A stretch of DNA of 64,000 nucleotides from Streptomyces antioxidans. Its GTDB lineage: Bacteria > Actinomycetota > Actinomycetes > Streptomycetales > Streptomycetaceae. The notes under the pieces were generated by a model that was not told where the DNA came from, ran no database searches, and saw only the letters and a program-made list of their open reading frames with translations. The DNA lies in the NCBI RefSeq assembly GCF_000968685.2, contig NZ_LAKD02000058.1:62001-126000 (forward strand), read 5' to 3'. Positions 1 through 9,017 of this stretch are shown one piece after another. A program made the position numbers and the translations under genes. How positions within the stretch are numbered: position 1 is the stretch's first letter; the number at the start of each line of letters is the position of its first letter.

Positions 1-1071
1 GGTTGGCAGCGGGCCATGGCGTTGCGGTTGCTCCGCGGCAAGGACGGCAGGCTCACGGCCTACGCACCGGTGACGGGCGGTGTCGCCCGCTGGACCGAGG
101 ACCGCCCCGGAGGGGCGGAGTGGTCGGGGCCGTGGCTGATCGAGGTGTCCGGCCGCCTGGCCGGGCTGACCGTCGTTCAGAGCCCCGAGGGGTATGCGCA
201 CCTGGTGGGCCTTCGGCGCCGGCCGGGCGGCGACGGGGAACCGGCGCGCGTGGACGTCGTCCACGCCACCCAGTTCCAGTCCGGCCGCCCGCTGACCGCG
301 TGGCACTCGCTGGGCACCCCGCATCCGAAGGACGCCCGCAAGGCCGAGCGCACCGGACCCCCGGCCGCCGCGGTGGACTCCTCCGGCGCCCTCCGCGTCT
401 TCGTACGCAACGCCGGGGGCGGGGTGAGCGCGCGGCGGCAGGACCCCAAGGGCGCCTGGGAGCGCTGGACCGACTGGAAGGGCATGCACGTCCTGGGCTC
501 CATGTCGGCGGCCTCGACCGCCGACGGCCGGCTCGAACTGCTCGCACCGGCCGGGAAGGGCGCCGCCCTGCGCTGGTTCCAGCCCAAGCCCGGCGCCGCC
601 CCCAAGCAGGGCGAGGACGTCCCCGCCGACGCCCGGCCGGATTCGGCGTCCACGGTGGAGAGCAGCCCCGGCACCCTCACCCACTACTGGCGGGACGCCC
701 GCAGCGGTGAGCTCATGGCCTGGCGGCCGGACGCCCCGGCCCCCGCACCGCTGGGCGGGGCCACCGGCACCGGCCCGGTCGCCGCGGTGCGCGCCCTGGT
801 GGACGGTCACGACTGCACCGTCCTCGCCCACCAGGACCCCGCGGTCGGCGGGCTCGCCGTCGCCGCCCACCCCTGCGAGGACGAGGCGGCGGGGGTGTGG
901 TGGACGCCGTCGGGTGAACAGGGCGCCCACACCCCGGCGCTGGCGCTGGACGCCCAGGGCCGGGTGGTGCTGGCCGCGCTGGCGCTGGAGGGAAAGCTCC
1001 TGGTAGCCCGTCAGAAGACCGACGAACGCGGGCTGGCACTCGGGGCATGGACCCGCGTGGGAAGCGCCTGA
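1..1071 (+). CDS. Beta-propeller-like hypothetical protein, probably 5'-truncated by the window edge
   Basis: The frame is open from base 1 and ends at TGA 1069-1071. An in-frame ATG at 16 is possible, but the residues before it (GWQRA) read like coding sequence, so the true start is probably outside the window. The protein has recurrent Trp and Gly-rich blades (RWTEDRP, WERWTDWKG, LTHYWRDAR, GVWWTPSGE), which suggests a PLL/fucolectin-like beta-propeller. No catalytic motif is visible. It converges on fadB, with a strong hairpin between them. The function is unknown; the fold is inferred from blade spacing only. Confidence 0.6.
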   Translation, partial: GWQRAMALRLLRGKDGRLTAYAPVTGGVARWTEDRPGGAEWSGPWLIEVSGRLAGLTVVQSPEGYAHLVGLRRRPGGDGEPARVDVVHATQFQSGRPLTAWHSLGTPHPKDARKAERTGPPAAAVDSSGALRVFVRNAGGGVSARRQDPKGAWERWTDWKGMHVLGSMSAASTADGRLELLAPAGKGAALRWFQPKPGAAPKQGEDVPADARPDSASTVESSPGTLTHYWRDARSGELMAWRPDAPAPAPLGGATGTGPVAAVRALVDGHDCTVLAHQDPAVGGLAVAAHPCEDEAAGVWWTPSGEQGAHTPALALDAQGRVVLAALALEGKLLVARQKTDERGLALGAWTRVGSA

Positions 1072-1169
1072 GCGGCGCCACAGCCCGGCTGAGGGCCAAC
1101 CCAGCGCGGCGGGCCCGCCCCGGACAGCACGGACGAGCCCTCGGAAGCACCGGGCAAGCCACGGAACGG

Positions 1170-1207
1170 CCGGGTGCCGGACGGGACTTTGCCCGTCCGG
1201 CACCCGG
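1170..1207. terminator. Bidirectional terminator hairpin between convergent genes
   Basis: A perfect 16-bp inverted repeat (1170-1185 with 1192-1207) encloses the 6-base loop ACTTTG. It lies between the stop of the upstream + strand gene and the stop of fadB on the - strand. There is no U-tract, as is common for Streptomyces terminators. Confidence 0.8.
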
Positions 1208-1233
1208 GGACGCCACGCACCGCCGACCCGGCG

Positions 1234-3372
1234 CTACGCGGGAACGCTCGCCACGCCCTGCTCGAGGAACGGCTTCCCGTTCACCCGCTCCGAGACGCCC
1301 TCGCGGTCCAGGTACGGCGTGAGGCCGCCCAGGTGGAAGGGCCAGCCCGCACCGGTGATCAGGCACAGGTCGATGTCCTGCGCCTCGGCGACGACGCCCT
1401 CCTCGAGCATCAGCCCGATCTCCCGCGCGACCACGTCCAGCACCCGGGCGCGCACCTGCTCCTCGGTCAGGACGGTGTCGCCCTGCTGGAGCAGCGCGGT
1501 GACCTCCGGGTCCAGCTCCGGCTTGGCTGAATTGCCGTCGGCATAGACGTAGAAGCTGCGCTTGCCCGCCTCGACCACGCGCTTGAGGTTCTCCGAGACC
1601 GTGAAGCGGTCAGGGAACGCGCCGTGCAGGGTCTCGGAGACGTGCAGACCGATCGCCGGGCCGACCAGCTCCAGCAGCACCAGCGGGGACATCGGCAGGC
1701 CCAGCGGCTCGACCGCGCGCTCGGCGACGTCCACCGGGGTGCCCTCGTCGATCACGTTCTGGATCTCGCCAAGGAAGCTGGTCAGGATCCGGTTGACGAC
1801 GAACGCCGGGGCGTCCTTGACCAGGACGCCGGTCTTCTTCAGCTTCTTGGCCACGCCGAAGGCCGTGGCCAGCGACGCGTCATCGGTCTTCTCACCGCGG
1901 ACGATCTCCAGCAGCGGCAGGATCGCGACCGGGTTGAAGAAGTGGAAGCCCACGACCCGCTCGGGGTGCTTGAGCTGGGAGGCCATCTCGGACACCGAAA
2001 GCGAGGAGGTGTTGGTGGCGAGGATGGCGTGCTCCGGCACGACCGCCTCGACCTCGGCGAACACCTGCTGCTTGACGCCCATCTCCTCGAAGACGGCCTC
2101 GATGACGAAGTCGGCGTCGGAGAACGCGGCGGCCTTGTCCAGCGAACCGGTCACCGCGGCCTTGAGCCGGTTGGCCTTGTCCGGGTTGATCCGGCCCTTG
2201 AGCAGCAGCTTGTCGATCTCGCCGTGGACATAGCCCACGCCCTTGTCGATCCGCTCCTGGTCGATGTCGGTCAGCACGACCGGCACCTCGAGACGCCGTG
2301 CGAACAGCAGCGCCAGCTGCGAGGCCATCAGCCCCGCGCCCACGACGCCCACCTTGGATACCGGGCGCGCCAGCGACTTGTCCGGCGCCCCGGCCGGGCG
2401 CTTGCCGCGCTTCTGCACCAGGTTGAAGGCGTAGATGCCGCTGCGCAGCTCGCTGCCCATGATGAGGTCGGCGAGCGCCTTCTCCTCGGCCTCGAAGCCC
2501 CGGGCGAGGTCGCCGTTGCGCGCGGCGTCGATGATCTCCAGCGCGCGGTAGGCGGCCGGGGCCGCCCCGTGCACCTTGCCGTCGGCGATGGCGCGGCCGC
2601 GCACCACGGCCTCGTGCCAGGCGTCGCCGCGGTCGATCTCGGGCCGTACGACCTCGATCTCGCCCTTGAGGACGGCGGCGGTCCAGATCAGCGACTGCTC
2701 CAGGAAGTCCGCGCCCTCGAAGATCGCGTCGGCGATCCCGAGCTCGTAGACCTGCTCGCCCTTGAGCTGCTTGTTCTGGTTGAGCGAGTTCTCGATGATG
2801 ACCGAGACCGCGCGGTCGGCGCCGATCAGATTCGGCAGCAGGGTGCAGCCGCCCCAGCCGGGCACCAGGCCGAGGAACACCTCGGGCAGCGAGAAGGCGG
2901 GCAGCGCCGCGGAGACGGTGCGGTAGGCGCAGTACAGCCCGACCTCGACCCCGCCGCCCATCGCCGCGCCGTTGTAGTACGCGAAGGTGGGCACGGCGAG
3001 CGCGGACAGCCGCTTGAAGACGTCATGGCCGCCCTTGCCGATGGCCAGCGCGTCCTCATGGCGCTTCAGCAGCTCCACGCCCTTGAGGTCGGCGCCCACG
3101 GCGAAGATGAACGGCTTGCCGGTGATGCCGACACCGGTGATCTCGCCGTCCGCGGCCTCCTTCTCGACCTGGTCGATCGCCGTGTTGAGGTTGGCGAGCG
3201 AGGCCGGGCCGAAGGTGGTGGGCTTGGTGTGGTCCAGGCCGTTGTCCAGTGTGATGAGCGCGAAGCGGCCCGCGCCCTGGGGGAGATCGAGGTGGCGGAC
3301 GTGCGCCTGCGTCACGACCTCGCCCGGGAAGAGCTCTGCCGCTCCCTTGAGAAGCTCTGCGGTGTTGGTCAC
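1234..3372 (-). CDS. fadB: FadB-type multifunctional fatty-acid oxidation protein (enoyl-CoA hydratase / 3-hydroxyacyl-CoA dehydrogenase)
   Basis: This 712-residue protein should hydrate 2-enoyl-CoA and oxidise the 3-hydroxyacyl-CoA to 3-ketoacyl-CoA in beta-oxidation. The N-terminal crotonase half carries the oxyanion-hole region GAAMGGGVEVG. The C-terminal half starts with the NAD-binding GVVGAGLMASQLA and continues with the 3-HAD signature FHFFNPVAILPLLEIVRG. The length matches bacterial FadB/FadJ alpha subunits. The GTG start at 3372 is chosen because it overlaps the thiolase stop (GTGA) and has GAGGGG just upstream; a longer reading would run back into fadA. Coupling with the thiolase implies an alpha-beta trifunctional complex. 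Confidence 0.95.
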   Translation of the reverse strand: MTNTAELLKGAAELFPGEVVTQAHVRHLDLPQGAGRFALITLDNGLDHTKPTTFGPASLANLNTAIDQVEKEAADGEITGVGITGKPFIFAVGADLKGVELLKRHEDALAIGKGGHDVFKRLSALAVPTFAYYNGAAMGGGVEVGLYCAYRTVSAALPAFSLPEVFLGLVPGWGGCTLLPNLIGADRAVSVIIENSLNQNKQLKGEQVYELGIADAIFEGADFLEQSLIWTAAVLKGEIEVVRPEIDRGDAWHEAVVRGRAIADGKVHGAAPAAYRALEIIDAARNGDLARGFEAEEKALADLIMGSELRSGIYAFNLVQKRGKRPAGAPDKSLARPVSKVGVVGAGLMASQLALLFARRLEVPVVLTDIDQERIDKGVGYVHGEIDKLLLKGRINPDKANRLKAAVTGSLDKAAAFSDADFVIEAVFEEMGVKQQVFAEVEAVVPEHAILATNTSSLSVSEMASQLKHPERVVGFHFFNPVAILPLLEIVRGEKTDDASLATAFGVAKKLKKTGVLVKDAPAFVVNRILTSFLGEIQNVIDEGTPVDVAERAVEPLGLPMSPLVLLELVGPAIGLHVSETLHGAFPDRFTVSENLKRVVEAGKRSFYVYADGNSAKPELDPEVTALLQQGDTVLTEEQVRARVLDVVAREIGLMLEEGVVAEAQDIDLCLITGAGWPFHLGGLTPYLDREGVSERVNGKPFLEQGVASVPA

Positions 3373-4586
3373 TTGTTCCCCTCGAAGTGCGGGTTCTCCC
3401 AGATCACGGTGCCACCCATGCCGAAGCCGATGCACATCGTCGTGATGCCGTAGCGGACCTCGGGGTGCTCCTCGAACTGCCGTGCCAGCTGCGTCATCAG
3501 GCGGACACCGGAGGAGGCCAGCGGATGGCCGAAGGCGATCGCGCCGCCGTACTGGTTGACGCGCTCGTCGTCGTCCGCGATGCCGTAGTGGTCCAGGAAC
3601 GACAGGACCTGGACGGCGAACGCCTCGTTGATCTCGAACAGGCCGATGTCCGCGATGGACAGACCGGCCTTCGCCAGGGCCTTCTTGGTGGCCGGGACCG
3701 GGCCGTAGCCCATCACCTCGGGCTCGACGCCCGCGAAGGCGAACGAGACCAGGCGCATCCTCACCGGCAGGCCGAGCTCCCGGGCGAAGTCCTCGGAGGC
3801 GACCAGCGAGGCGGTGGCGCCGTCGTTGAGCCCCGCGGAGTTACCGGCCGTGACCCGGCCGTGCGGGCGGAACGGGGTCTTCAGCGTGGCCAGGCCCTCC
3901 AGCGTGGTGCCCGGGCGCATCGGCTCGTCGGCCGTGGCCAGGCCCCAGCCGGTCTCCCCGGCCTCGGGGGAGGTGCGGCGCACCGAGATCGGCACCAGGT
4001 CCTGCTGGATCTTGCCGTTGGCGTACGCCTTGGCGGCCTTCTCCTGGCTGCGCACCGCGAACTCGTCGGCGCGCTGCTTGGAGATGTGCGGCAGCCGGTC
4101 GTGGAGGTTCTCCGCCGTCATGCCCATGAACAGGGCCGACTCGTCGACCAGCTTCTCCGAGACGAAGCGGGGGTTGGGGTCGACGGCCTCGCCCATGGGG
4201 TGGCGGCCCATGTGCTCGACGCCGCCCGCGACCACGGCGTCGTAGGCGCCGAAGGCGATCGATCCCGCGGTGGTGGTCACGGCGGTCATCGCACCGGCAC
4301 ACATCCGGTCGATGGCGTAGCCGGGGACGGACTGGGGCAGTCCGGCCAGGATGCCCGCGGTGCGGCCGATGGTCAGGCCCTGGTCGCCGATCTGCGTCGT
4401 CGCGGCGATGGCCACCTCGTCGATGCGCTCCGGCGGCAGATCCGGGTTGCGGCGCAGCAGCTCCCGGATGCACTTGACGACCAGGTCGTCGGCGCGGGTC
4501 TCGTGGTAGATGCCCTTCGGGCCCGCCTTGCCGAATGGGGTCCGGACGCCGTCGACGAAGACGACGTCCCTAGCGGTACGAGGCAC
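3369..4586 (-). CDS. fadA: Acetyl-CoA acyltransferase (3-ketoacyl-CoA thiolase)
   Basis: A thiolase of 405 residues, the usual family length, that cleaves 3-ketoacyl-CoA with CoA to acetyl-CoA. The nucleophilic Cys96 sits in DRMCAGAM. The catalytic His lies in GGAIAFGHPLASSG and the second Cys in TTMCIGFGMGG near the C-terminus. The GTG start at 4586 is chosen because GGAGGAG lies about 7 bases upstream; an upstream in-frame ATG would add about 14 residues with no ribosome binding site. It is the first gene of the fadAB pair, and its TGA overlaps the fadB GTG. Confidence 0.95.
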   Translation of the reverse strand: MPRTARDVVFVDGVRTPFGKAGPKGIYHETRADDLVVKCIRELLRRNPDLPPERIDEVAIAATTQIGDQGLTIGRTAGILAGLPQSVPGYAIDRMCAGAMTAVTTTAGSIAFGAYDAVVAGGVEHMGRHPMGEAVDPNPRFVSEKLVDESALFMGMTAENLHDRLPHISKQRADEFAVRSQEKAAKAYANGKIQQDLVPISVRRTSPEAGETGWGLATADEPMRPGTTLEGLATLKTPFRPHGRVTAGNSAGLNDGATASLVASEDFARELGLPVRMRLVSFAFAGVEPEVMGYGPVPATKKALAKAGLSIADIGLFEINEAFAVQVLSFLDHYGIADDDERVNQYGGAIAFGHPLASSGVRLMTQLARQFEEHPEVRYGITTMCIGFGMGGTVIWENPHFEGNK

Positions 4587-4714
4587 GTTGGCTCTCCTCC
4601 AGGTGCGGGATGGCACTGCTGCGGGCACGCCGGGGGCGCGCCGTCACCCCCTCATGCTACTTATGAGTAACCAAGCTGCCCAGTCCTCACCGCCGGAGGG
4701 GCGAACGTCACAGC

Positions 4715-4745
4715 CGTGGACCGGCGGCGGGGCCGCCGGTCCACG
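4715..4745. terminator. Rho-independent-type hairpin downstream of rnd
   Basis: A perfect 14-bp stem (4715-4728 with 4732-4745) with a GGG loop lies 10 bases beyond the rnd stop and upstream of the fadA start. It should separate rnd transcription from fadAB. Confidence 0.75.
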
Positions 4746-4754
4746 CGCGTCACA

Positions 4755-6032
4755 TCACGCCGGGGGCGTCAGCAAGGCGGCCGTCAGCACCGGGGTCACC
4801 TGGTCGACCTGCCAGGCGCGGGCGCCGTGACCTGCGAGAACGGCGGCGACCGCCTCCGTCGTCGGCTCGGCGGGCGGCTCCCAGCACAGCCGCCGGACGG
4901 TGTCCGGGGCGATCAGGTTCTCCTGCGGGAGATTCAGCTGTTCGGCCAGCTGGGTGACGGCCGCACGCGCCGAGGAGAGCCGCGCCGCGGCGGCCGGGTC
5001 CTTGTCGGCCCACGCCCGCGGCGGGGGCGGACCGGCCACCGGCTGGCCCGGCTGCGGGAGGTCGGCCTCCGGCAGCGCCCGCGCCCGGTCCACCGCGGCC
5101 TGCCACTGCTCCAGCTGGCGCCGGTTCATCCGGTGGCCGAAACCGTTCAGCGCGGTCAGCGCCCGGACGTCTCCCGGCAGGGCCAGTGCCGCCTCGACGA
5201 TGGCCGCGTCGCCCAGCACCTTGCCCGGTGAGACATCGCGGCGCTGGGCGATCCGGTCCCGGGCCGTCCACAGCTCGCGCACCACGGCCATCTGCCGGCG
5301 CCGCCGGACCTTGTGCATGCCCGACGTCCGCCGCCAGGGGTCCTTGCGCGGCGGGGCGGGCGGGGCCGCGGCGATGGCCGCGAACTCCTGGTGCGCCCAG
5401 TCCAGCTTCTCCTGCCGCGCCAGCTCCTCCTCGAGCTCGTTGCGCAGGTCCACCAGCAGCTCGACGTCGAGCGCGGCGTAGTGCAACCAGGGCTCGGGCA
5501 GCGGACGGGTGGACCAGTCGACGGCGGAGTGGCCCTTCTCCAGGGCGTATCCGAGGATGTTCTCGACCATGGCGCCGAGCCCCACCCGGGCGAACCCGGC
5601 CAGCCGGCCCGCGAGTTCGGTGTCGAAGATCCGGGACGGGACCATGCCTATGTCCCGCAGACAGGGCAGGTCCTGGGTCGCGGCGTGCAGGACCCATTCG
5701 GCGTCGGCGATCGCGGCGCCCAGACCCGAGAGGTCGGGGCAGCCGACGGGGTCGATCAGTGCGGTCCCCGCTCCGGCCCGGCGCAGCTGGACCAGATAGG
5801 CCCGCTGTCCGTAGCGGTAGCCGGAGGCGCGCTCGGCGTCGACGGCCACCGGGCCGTGGCCCGCGGCGAAGGTCGCGATGACCTCGGCCAGCGTGTCCGC
5901 GTCTGCGGTGACGGGCGGAATGCCCTCGCGCGGTTCCAGCAAGGGGACCGGCGCCGGGGGGAGGTCGTCCGGAGGAGCGCCCCCGGTGGTTCGCAGTGTC
6001 GTCTCTGCTGCGGTCTCTTGGGCGTCGGTCAC
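4755..6032 (-). CDS. rnd: Ribonuclease D family 3'-5' exoribonuclease with HRDC domain
   Basis: 425 residues. The N-terminal DEDDy exonuclease domain shows Asp65 and Glu67 (AVDAERASGY), Asp121 (HAATQDLPCL) and the Tyr185/Asp189 pair (HYAALDVELL), so all four acidic ligands and the Tyr are present. A helical HRDC domain follows at about residues 215-295, with a Pro-rich linker and a C-terminal helical part. It probably trims tRNA and other RNA 3' ends. The start is the ATG at 6032. A strong hairpin lies at each end of the gene, so it is likely a single-gene transcript. Confidence 0.9.
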   Translation of the reverse strand: MTDAQETAAETTLRTTGGAPPDDLPPAPVPLLEPREGIPPVTADADTLAEVIATFAAGHGPVAVDAERASGYRYGQRAYLVQLRRAGAGTALIDPVGCPDLSGLGAAIADAEWVLHAATQDLPCLRDIGMVPSRIFDTELAGRLAGFARVGLGAMVENILGYALEKGHSAVDWSTRPLPEPWLHYAALDVELLVDLRNELEEELARQEKLDWAHQEFAAIAAAPPAPPRKDPWRRTSGMHKVRRRRQMAVVRELWTARDRIAQRRDVSPGKVLGDAAIVEAALALPGDVRALTALNGFGHRMNRRQLEQWQAAVDRARALPEADLPQPGQPVAGPPPPRAWADKDPAAAARLSSARAAVTQLAEQLNLPQENLIAPDTVRRLCWEPPAEPTTEAVAAVLAGHGARAWQVDQVTPVLTAALLTPPA

Positions 6033-6067
6033 CTGTCAAGGGTAGCTGTGTGCGGGGAGTACGCAGG

Positions 6068-6101
6068 GCGCCCGTCGACGGAACGTTCCGTCGACGGGCG
6101 C
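6068..6101. terminator. 34-bp perfect palindrome between the LuxR regulator and rnd
   Basis: The two 17-base halves are exact inverted repeats (6068-6084 and 6085-6101). The element lies 45 bases past the stop of the regulator and 35 bases before the rnd ATG. It is most simply the regulator's terminator, but its position in the rnd leader also allows a role as an operator or 5'-UTR hairpin for rnd. Confidence 0.65.
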
Positions 6102-6145
6102 GGGGGTGGTGGGCGGTGGCGCGGCGGCCGGGCGGGCGGTACGGG

Positions 6146-6805
6146 TCAGTGGATGATTCCGGTCCGCAGGGCGACCGCGACCATTCCCGCCCGGTCCCCG
6201 GTGCCCAGCTTGCGGGCGATCCGGGCGAGGTGACTCTTGACGGTGAGCGCGGACAGGCCCATCGAGACGCCGATGGCCTTGTTGGACTGGCCCTCCGCAA
6301 CCAGCCTCAGCACCTCGACCTCGCGGCCCGACAGCTCCCGGTAGCCGCCCGGGTGGCCGGGGGCGCCCGGCGGGCGGCGGTGCATCCGGGCGGCGGCGCC
6401 GAGCGGGGCGGCGCCGGGGCGGCCCGGGATGCCGAGGTTGGTGCGGGTGCCGGTGACGACGTAGCCCTTGACGCCGCCGGCCAGCGCGTTCCGTACGGCG
6501 CCGATGTCATCGGCGGCGGACAGGGCCAGCCCGTTGGGCCAGCCCGCGGCGCGGGTCTCGGACAGCAGGGTGAGGCCGGAGCCGTCGGGGAGGTGGACAT
6601 CGGCCACGCAGATGTCGCGCGGATTCCCGATGCGGGGGCGGGCCTCCGCGATGGACGACGCCTCGATGACGTCGCGCACCCCGAGGGCCCAGAGGTGGCG
6701 GGTGACGGTGGAACGAACGCGGGGGTCGGCAACGACCACCATGGCCGTCGGCTTGTTGGGGCGGTAGGCGACCAGGCTGGACGGTTGCTCGAGGAGAACA
6801 GACAC
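6146..6805 (-). CDS. Orphan LuxR/NarL-type response regulator with incomplete acidic pocket
   Basis: 219 residues: an N-terminal receiver-like domain and a C-terminal LuxR helix-turn-helix (LSGREVEVLRLVAEG, then SNKAIGVSMGLSALTVKSHL). The phosphoacceptor-position Asp69 (VADVHLPDGSG) and Lys113 (GGVKGYVVT) are present. The usual Asp-Asp pair is Ala26-Asp27, so phosphorylation may be altered. No kinase gene is adjacent. The start is GTG at 6805 with AGGAGG upstream. Targets cannot be read from the sequence. Confidence 0.88.
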   Translation of the reverse strand: MSVLLEQPSSLVAYRPNKPTAMVVVADPRVRSTVTRHLWALGVRDVIEASSIAEARPRIGNPRDICVADVHLPDGSGLTLLSETRAAGWPNGLALSAADDIGAVRNALAGGVKGYVVTGTRTNLGIPGRPGAAPLGAAARMHRRPPGAPGHPGGYRELSGREVEVLRLVAEGQSNKAIGVSMGLSALTVKSHLARIARKLGTGDRAGMVAVALRTGIIH

Positions 6806-6944
6806 CAGGTCCTCCTGGGTAAGTGGTGGGACGGGTCACCACGTCCTTCGGCACCGATACGGCCGGGCTTTAGAGAATGATCACGATTTGGTGAGTAACA
6901 ATTCGGGCAATTAGGACGACTGATCGATCGTGGTCGATCTTTTT

Positions 6945-7013
6945 CAGGACATCAGCGGGCTCGGCTTCAGGGCATCGGCGGGCTCGGCTTCAGGGCATCG
7001 GCGGGCTCAGCGT
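6945..7013. repeat. Three tandem 23-bp repeats
   Basis: Units 6945-6967, 6968-6990 and 6991-7013 share the pattern CAGGRCATCRGCGGGCTCGG and differ at few positions. They lie in the 239-base gap between the DUF3000 stop and the LuxR-regulator start. A T-rich run follows at 7014-7020. The function is unknown. Confidence 0.85.
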
Positions 7014-7044
7014 CTTTTTTCGGACATCCCTGATGTTCCGAAGC

Positions 7045-7776
7045 TCAGCGCGGCTGGGGGCCCCTCCGCTGCGGCAGCGAGACGACCCCCGCCTCCGAGG
7101 TCCCCGCCGGAGGCAGGCCCGCGATCTGGCACAGGAGGTCGCACCACGCGGCCAGGTGTCCCGCGGTGTCCGGTACGCCGAGCCGTTCGGCGGCGTCCTC
7201 TCCCGTCGGCTCCGGGCGGCGCGGCGCGGGGTGGGCCGGTTCCGGGGGCGGGTGGTCGGACGGGGTCCAGGAGGCGCGGATCTCGATCCGGGTGGACGGC
7301 TCCCGCTCGCCCATCGCACCGAAGTAGTGCGAGCTCGCCCGGGTGACCGTGCCGCTGGGCTCCCCGTACGGCAGACCGCGGGCCTCCAGCGCGCCGGTGA
7401 GCCAGGACCAGCACACCTCCGGCAGCAGCGGATCCGCCGCGATCTCCGGCTCCAGGTCCGCGTGGACCAGCGTGACCAGGCGGAAGGTGCCGCGCCAGGC
7501 GTCGTGCCCGGCCGGGTCGTGCAGCAGGATCAGCCGCCCCTCGGCCAGCTCCTCGTCATCGCCCGCCGCGCCGGTGACCACCGCCTCCAGCGCGTACGAG
7601 TAGGGTGCGAGCCGACGCGGGGGTGGGGTCGGATCGAGCTCCACCTCGGGCCGCACCCGCACACCGCGCAGCGCGGTGACGGCGTGCCGGAAGGCGGGAG
7701 GGGTGTCCTCGCCGCCCGCGTCCGTGTCGTCGGGGCCGTCAGCACCGTTCGAGAGGTGTCCTTGAACCGCTGCCAT
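7045..7776 (-). CDS. DUF3000 family protein
   Basis: 243 residues, a conserved actinobacterial family found next to hemE. Recognisable stretches are FRHAVTALRGVRVRPEVELD, LLHDPAGHDAWRGTFRLVTL and LPEVCWSWLTGALEARG. There is no catalytic signature, signal peptide or membrane segment; it appears to be a soluble mixed alpha/beta protein. The ATG at 7776 is chosen because family members begin close to this point; the ribosome binding site is weak, and a longer in-frame reading would run into the hemE region. It is divergent from hemE, with starts 92 bases apart. Function unknown. Confidence 0.8.
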   Translation of the reverse strand: MAAVQGHLSNGADGPDDTDAGGEDTPPAFRHAVTALRGVRVRPEVELDPTPPPRRLAPYSYALEAVVTGAAGDDEELAEGRLILLHDPAGHDAWRGTFRLVTLVHADLEPEIAADPLLPEVCWSWLTGALEARGLPYGEPSGTVTRASSHYFGAMGEREPSTRIEIRASWTPSDHPPPEPAHPAPRRPEPTGEDAAERLGVPDTAGHLAAWCDLLCQIAGLPPAGTSEAGVVSLPQRRGPQPR

Positions 7777-7867
7777 GCCCGGAAGACTAGGCGCACTGAG
7801 GGCCCTAACCGGGGAGGAACACCCGGGTTGGCGGGTCACTCGTTCGGCCCGTGCGAAAATCTGGGGC

Positions 7868-8974
7868 ATGAGCGCCAACGAGCGGCCCTCGGGCCAGCAG
7901 CAGACCGGCCGTGCCGCGGCCAGTGCCACAGCCGATTCGGCTTTCATGCGGGCCTGCCGCCGGGAGCCGGTGCCCCATACGCCCGTGTGGTTCATGCGGC
8001 AGGCGGGGCGCTCGCTTCCGGAGTACCGCAAGCTGCGCGAGGGCACCGCGATGCTGGAGTCCTGCATGCGGCCCGACCTGGTCACCGAGATCACGCTGCA
8101 GCCGGTGCGCCGCCACCGGGTGGACGCGGCCGTCTACTACAGCGACATCGTCGTGCCGCTCATGGCCATCGGTATCGACCTCGACATCAAGCCCGGTGTC
8201 GGGCCTGTCATCGAGCGGCCGATCCGCACCCGCGCCGATCTGGAGCGGCTGCGTCCGCTCGACCCGGACGATGTGAAGTACGTCACCGAGGCCATCGGGG
8301 CGCTCGTCGGTGAGCTCGGCGCGACCCCGCTCATCGGCTTCGCGGGCGCCCCCTTCACGCTCGCCAGCTATCTGGTGGAGGGCGGCCCCTCGCGCAACCA
8401 CGAGCACACCAAGGCGCTGATGTACGGCGACCCGGCGCTCTGGGCCGCGCTGCTGGACCGGCTCGCCGACATCACCGCCGCCTTCCTCACGGTGCAGATC
8501 GAGGCGGGCGCCTCGGCCGTCCAGCTCTTCGACTCCTGGGTGGGCGCCCTGGCCCCTGCCGACTACCGCCGCAGCGTGCTGCCCGCCTCCTCGAAGGTCT
8601 TCGCGGCGGTCGCCGGATACGGTGTGCCGCGCATCCACTTCGGCGTGGGCACCGGTGAGTTGCTGGGGCTGCTCGGCGAGGCGGGCGCGGATGTCGTCGG
8701 TGTCGACTGGCGGGTGCCGCTGGACGAGGCCGCCCGGCGGGTCGGCCCCGGCAAGGCGCTCCAGGGCAATCTCGACCCCGCGGTGCTCTTCGCCCCGCGT
8801 ACCGCCGTCGAGGCCAAGGCGGACGAGGTGCTGGAGGCGGCCCGGGGGATCGAGGGGCATATCTTCAACCTCGGCCACGGAGTGCTGCCCAGCACCGATC
8901 CGGACGCGCTGACCCGGCTCGTGGAGTATGTGCACACCCAGAGCGCATCGCGCGCACCTTCTGTGAAGGTCTGA
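7868..8974 (+). CDS. hemE: Uroporphyrinogen III decarboxylase
   Basis: 368 residues. It converts uroporphyrinogen III to coproporphyrinogen III, feeding the coproporphyrin-dependent haem route completed by HemY and HemQ further along. The signatures are MRQAGRSLPEYRKLREG near the N-terminus, PFTLASYLVEG, VQLFDSWVG and FNLGHGVLP near the C-terminus. The start is the ATG at 7868; the in-frame extension upstream would overlap the divergent DUF3000 promoter region. About 20 extra N-terminal residues before the conserved core (GQQQTGRAAASATADS) are low complexity. Confidence 0.96.
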   Translation: MSANERPSGQQQTGRAAASATADSAFMRACRREPVPHTPVWFMRQAGRSLPEYRKLREGTAMLESCMRPDLVTEITLQPVRRHRVDAAVYYSDIVVPLMAIGIDLDIKPGVGPVIERPIRTRADLERLRPLDPDDVKYVTEAIGALVGELGATPLIGFAGAPFTLASYLVEGGPSRNHEHTKALMYGDPALWAALLDRLADITAAFLTVQIEAGASAVQLFDSWVGALAPADYRRSVLPASSKVFAAVAGYGVPRIHFGVGTGELLGLLGEAGADVVGVDWRVPLDEAARRVGPGKALQGNLDPAVLFAPRTAVEAKADEVLEAARGIEGHIFNLGHGVLPSTDPDALTRLVEYVHTQSASRAPSVKV

Positions 8975-9017
8975 ACCAGCCGGGAACCCATGTGCTGCCC
9001 GTGGCGTCGTGTGGGGC

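Noticed and set aside
49..710. Other open frames over the first kilobase
   Set aside because: They overlap the propeller-like frame, which alone has repeated Trp/Gly blade motifs and a fitting stop before the terminator.
1624..3453. Long + strand frame opposite fadB
   Set aside because: Antisense shadow of a clear fadB gene; composition (Gln/Arg/His-rich) is typical of reverse frames in high-GC DNA.
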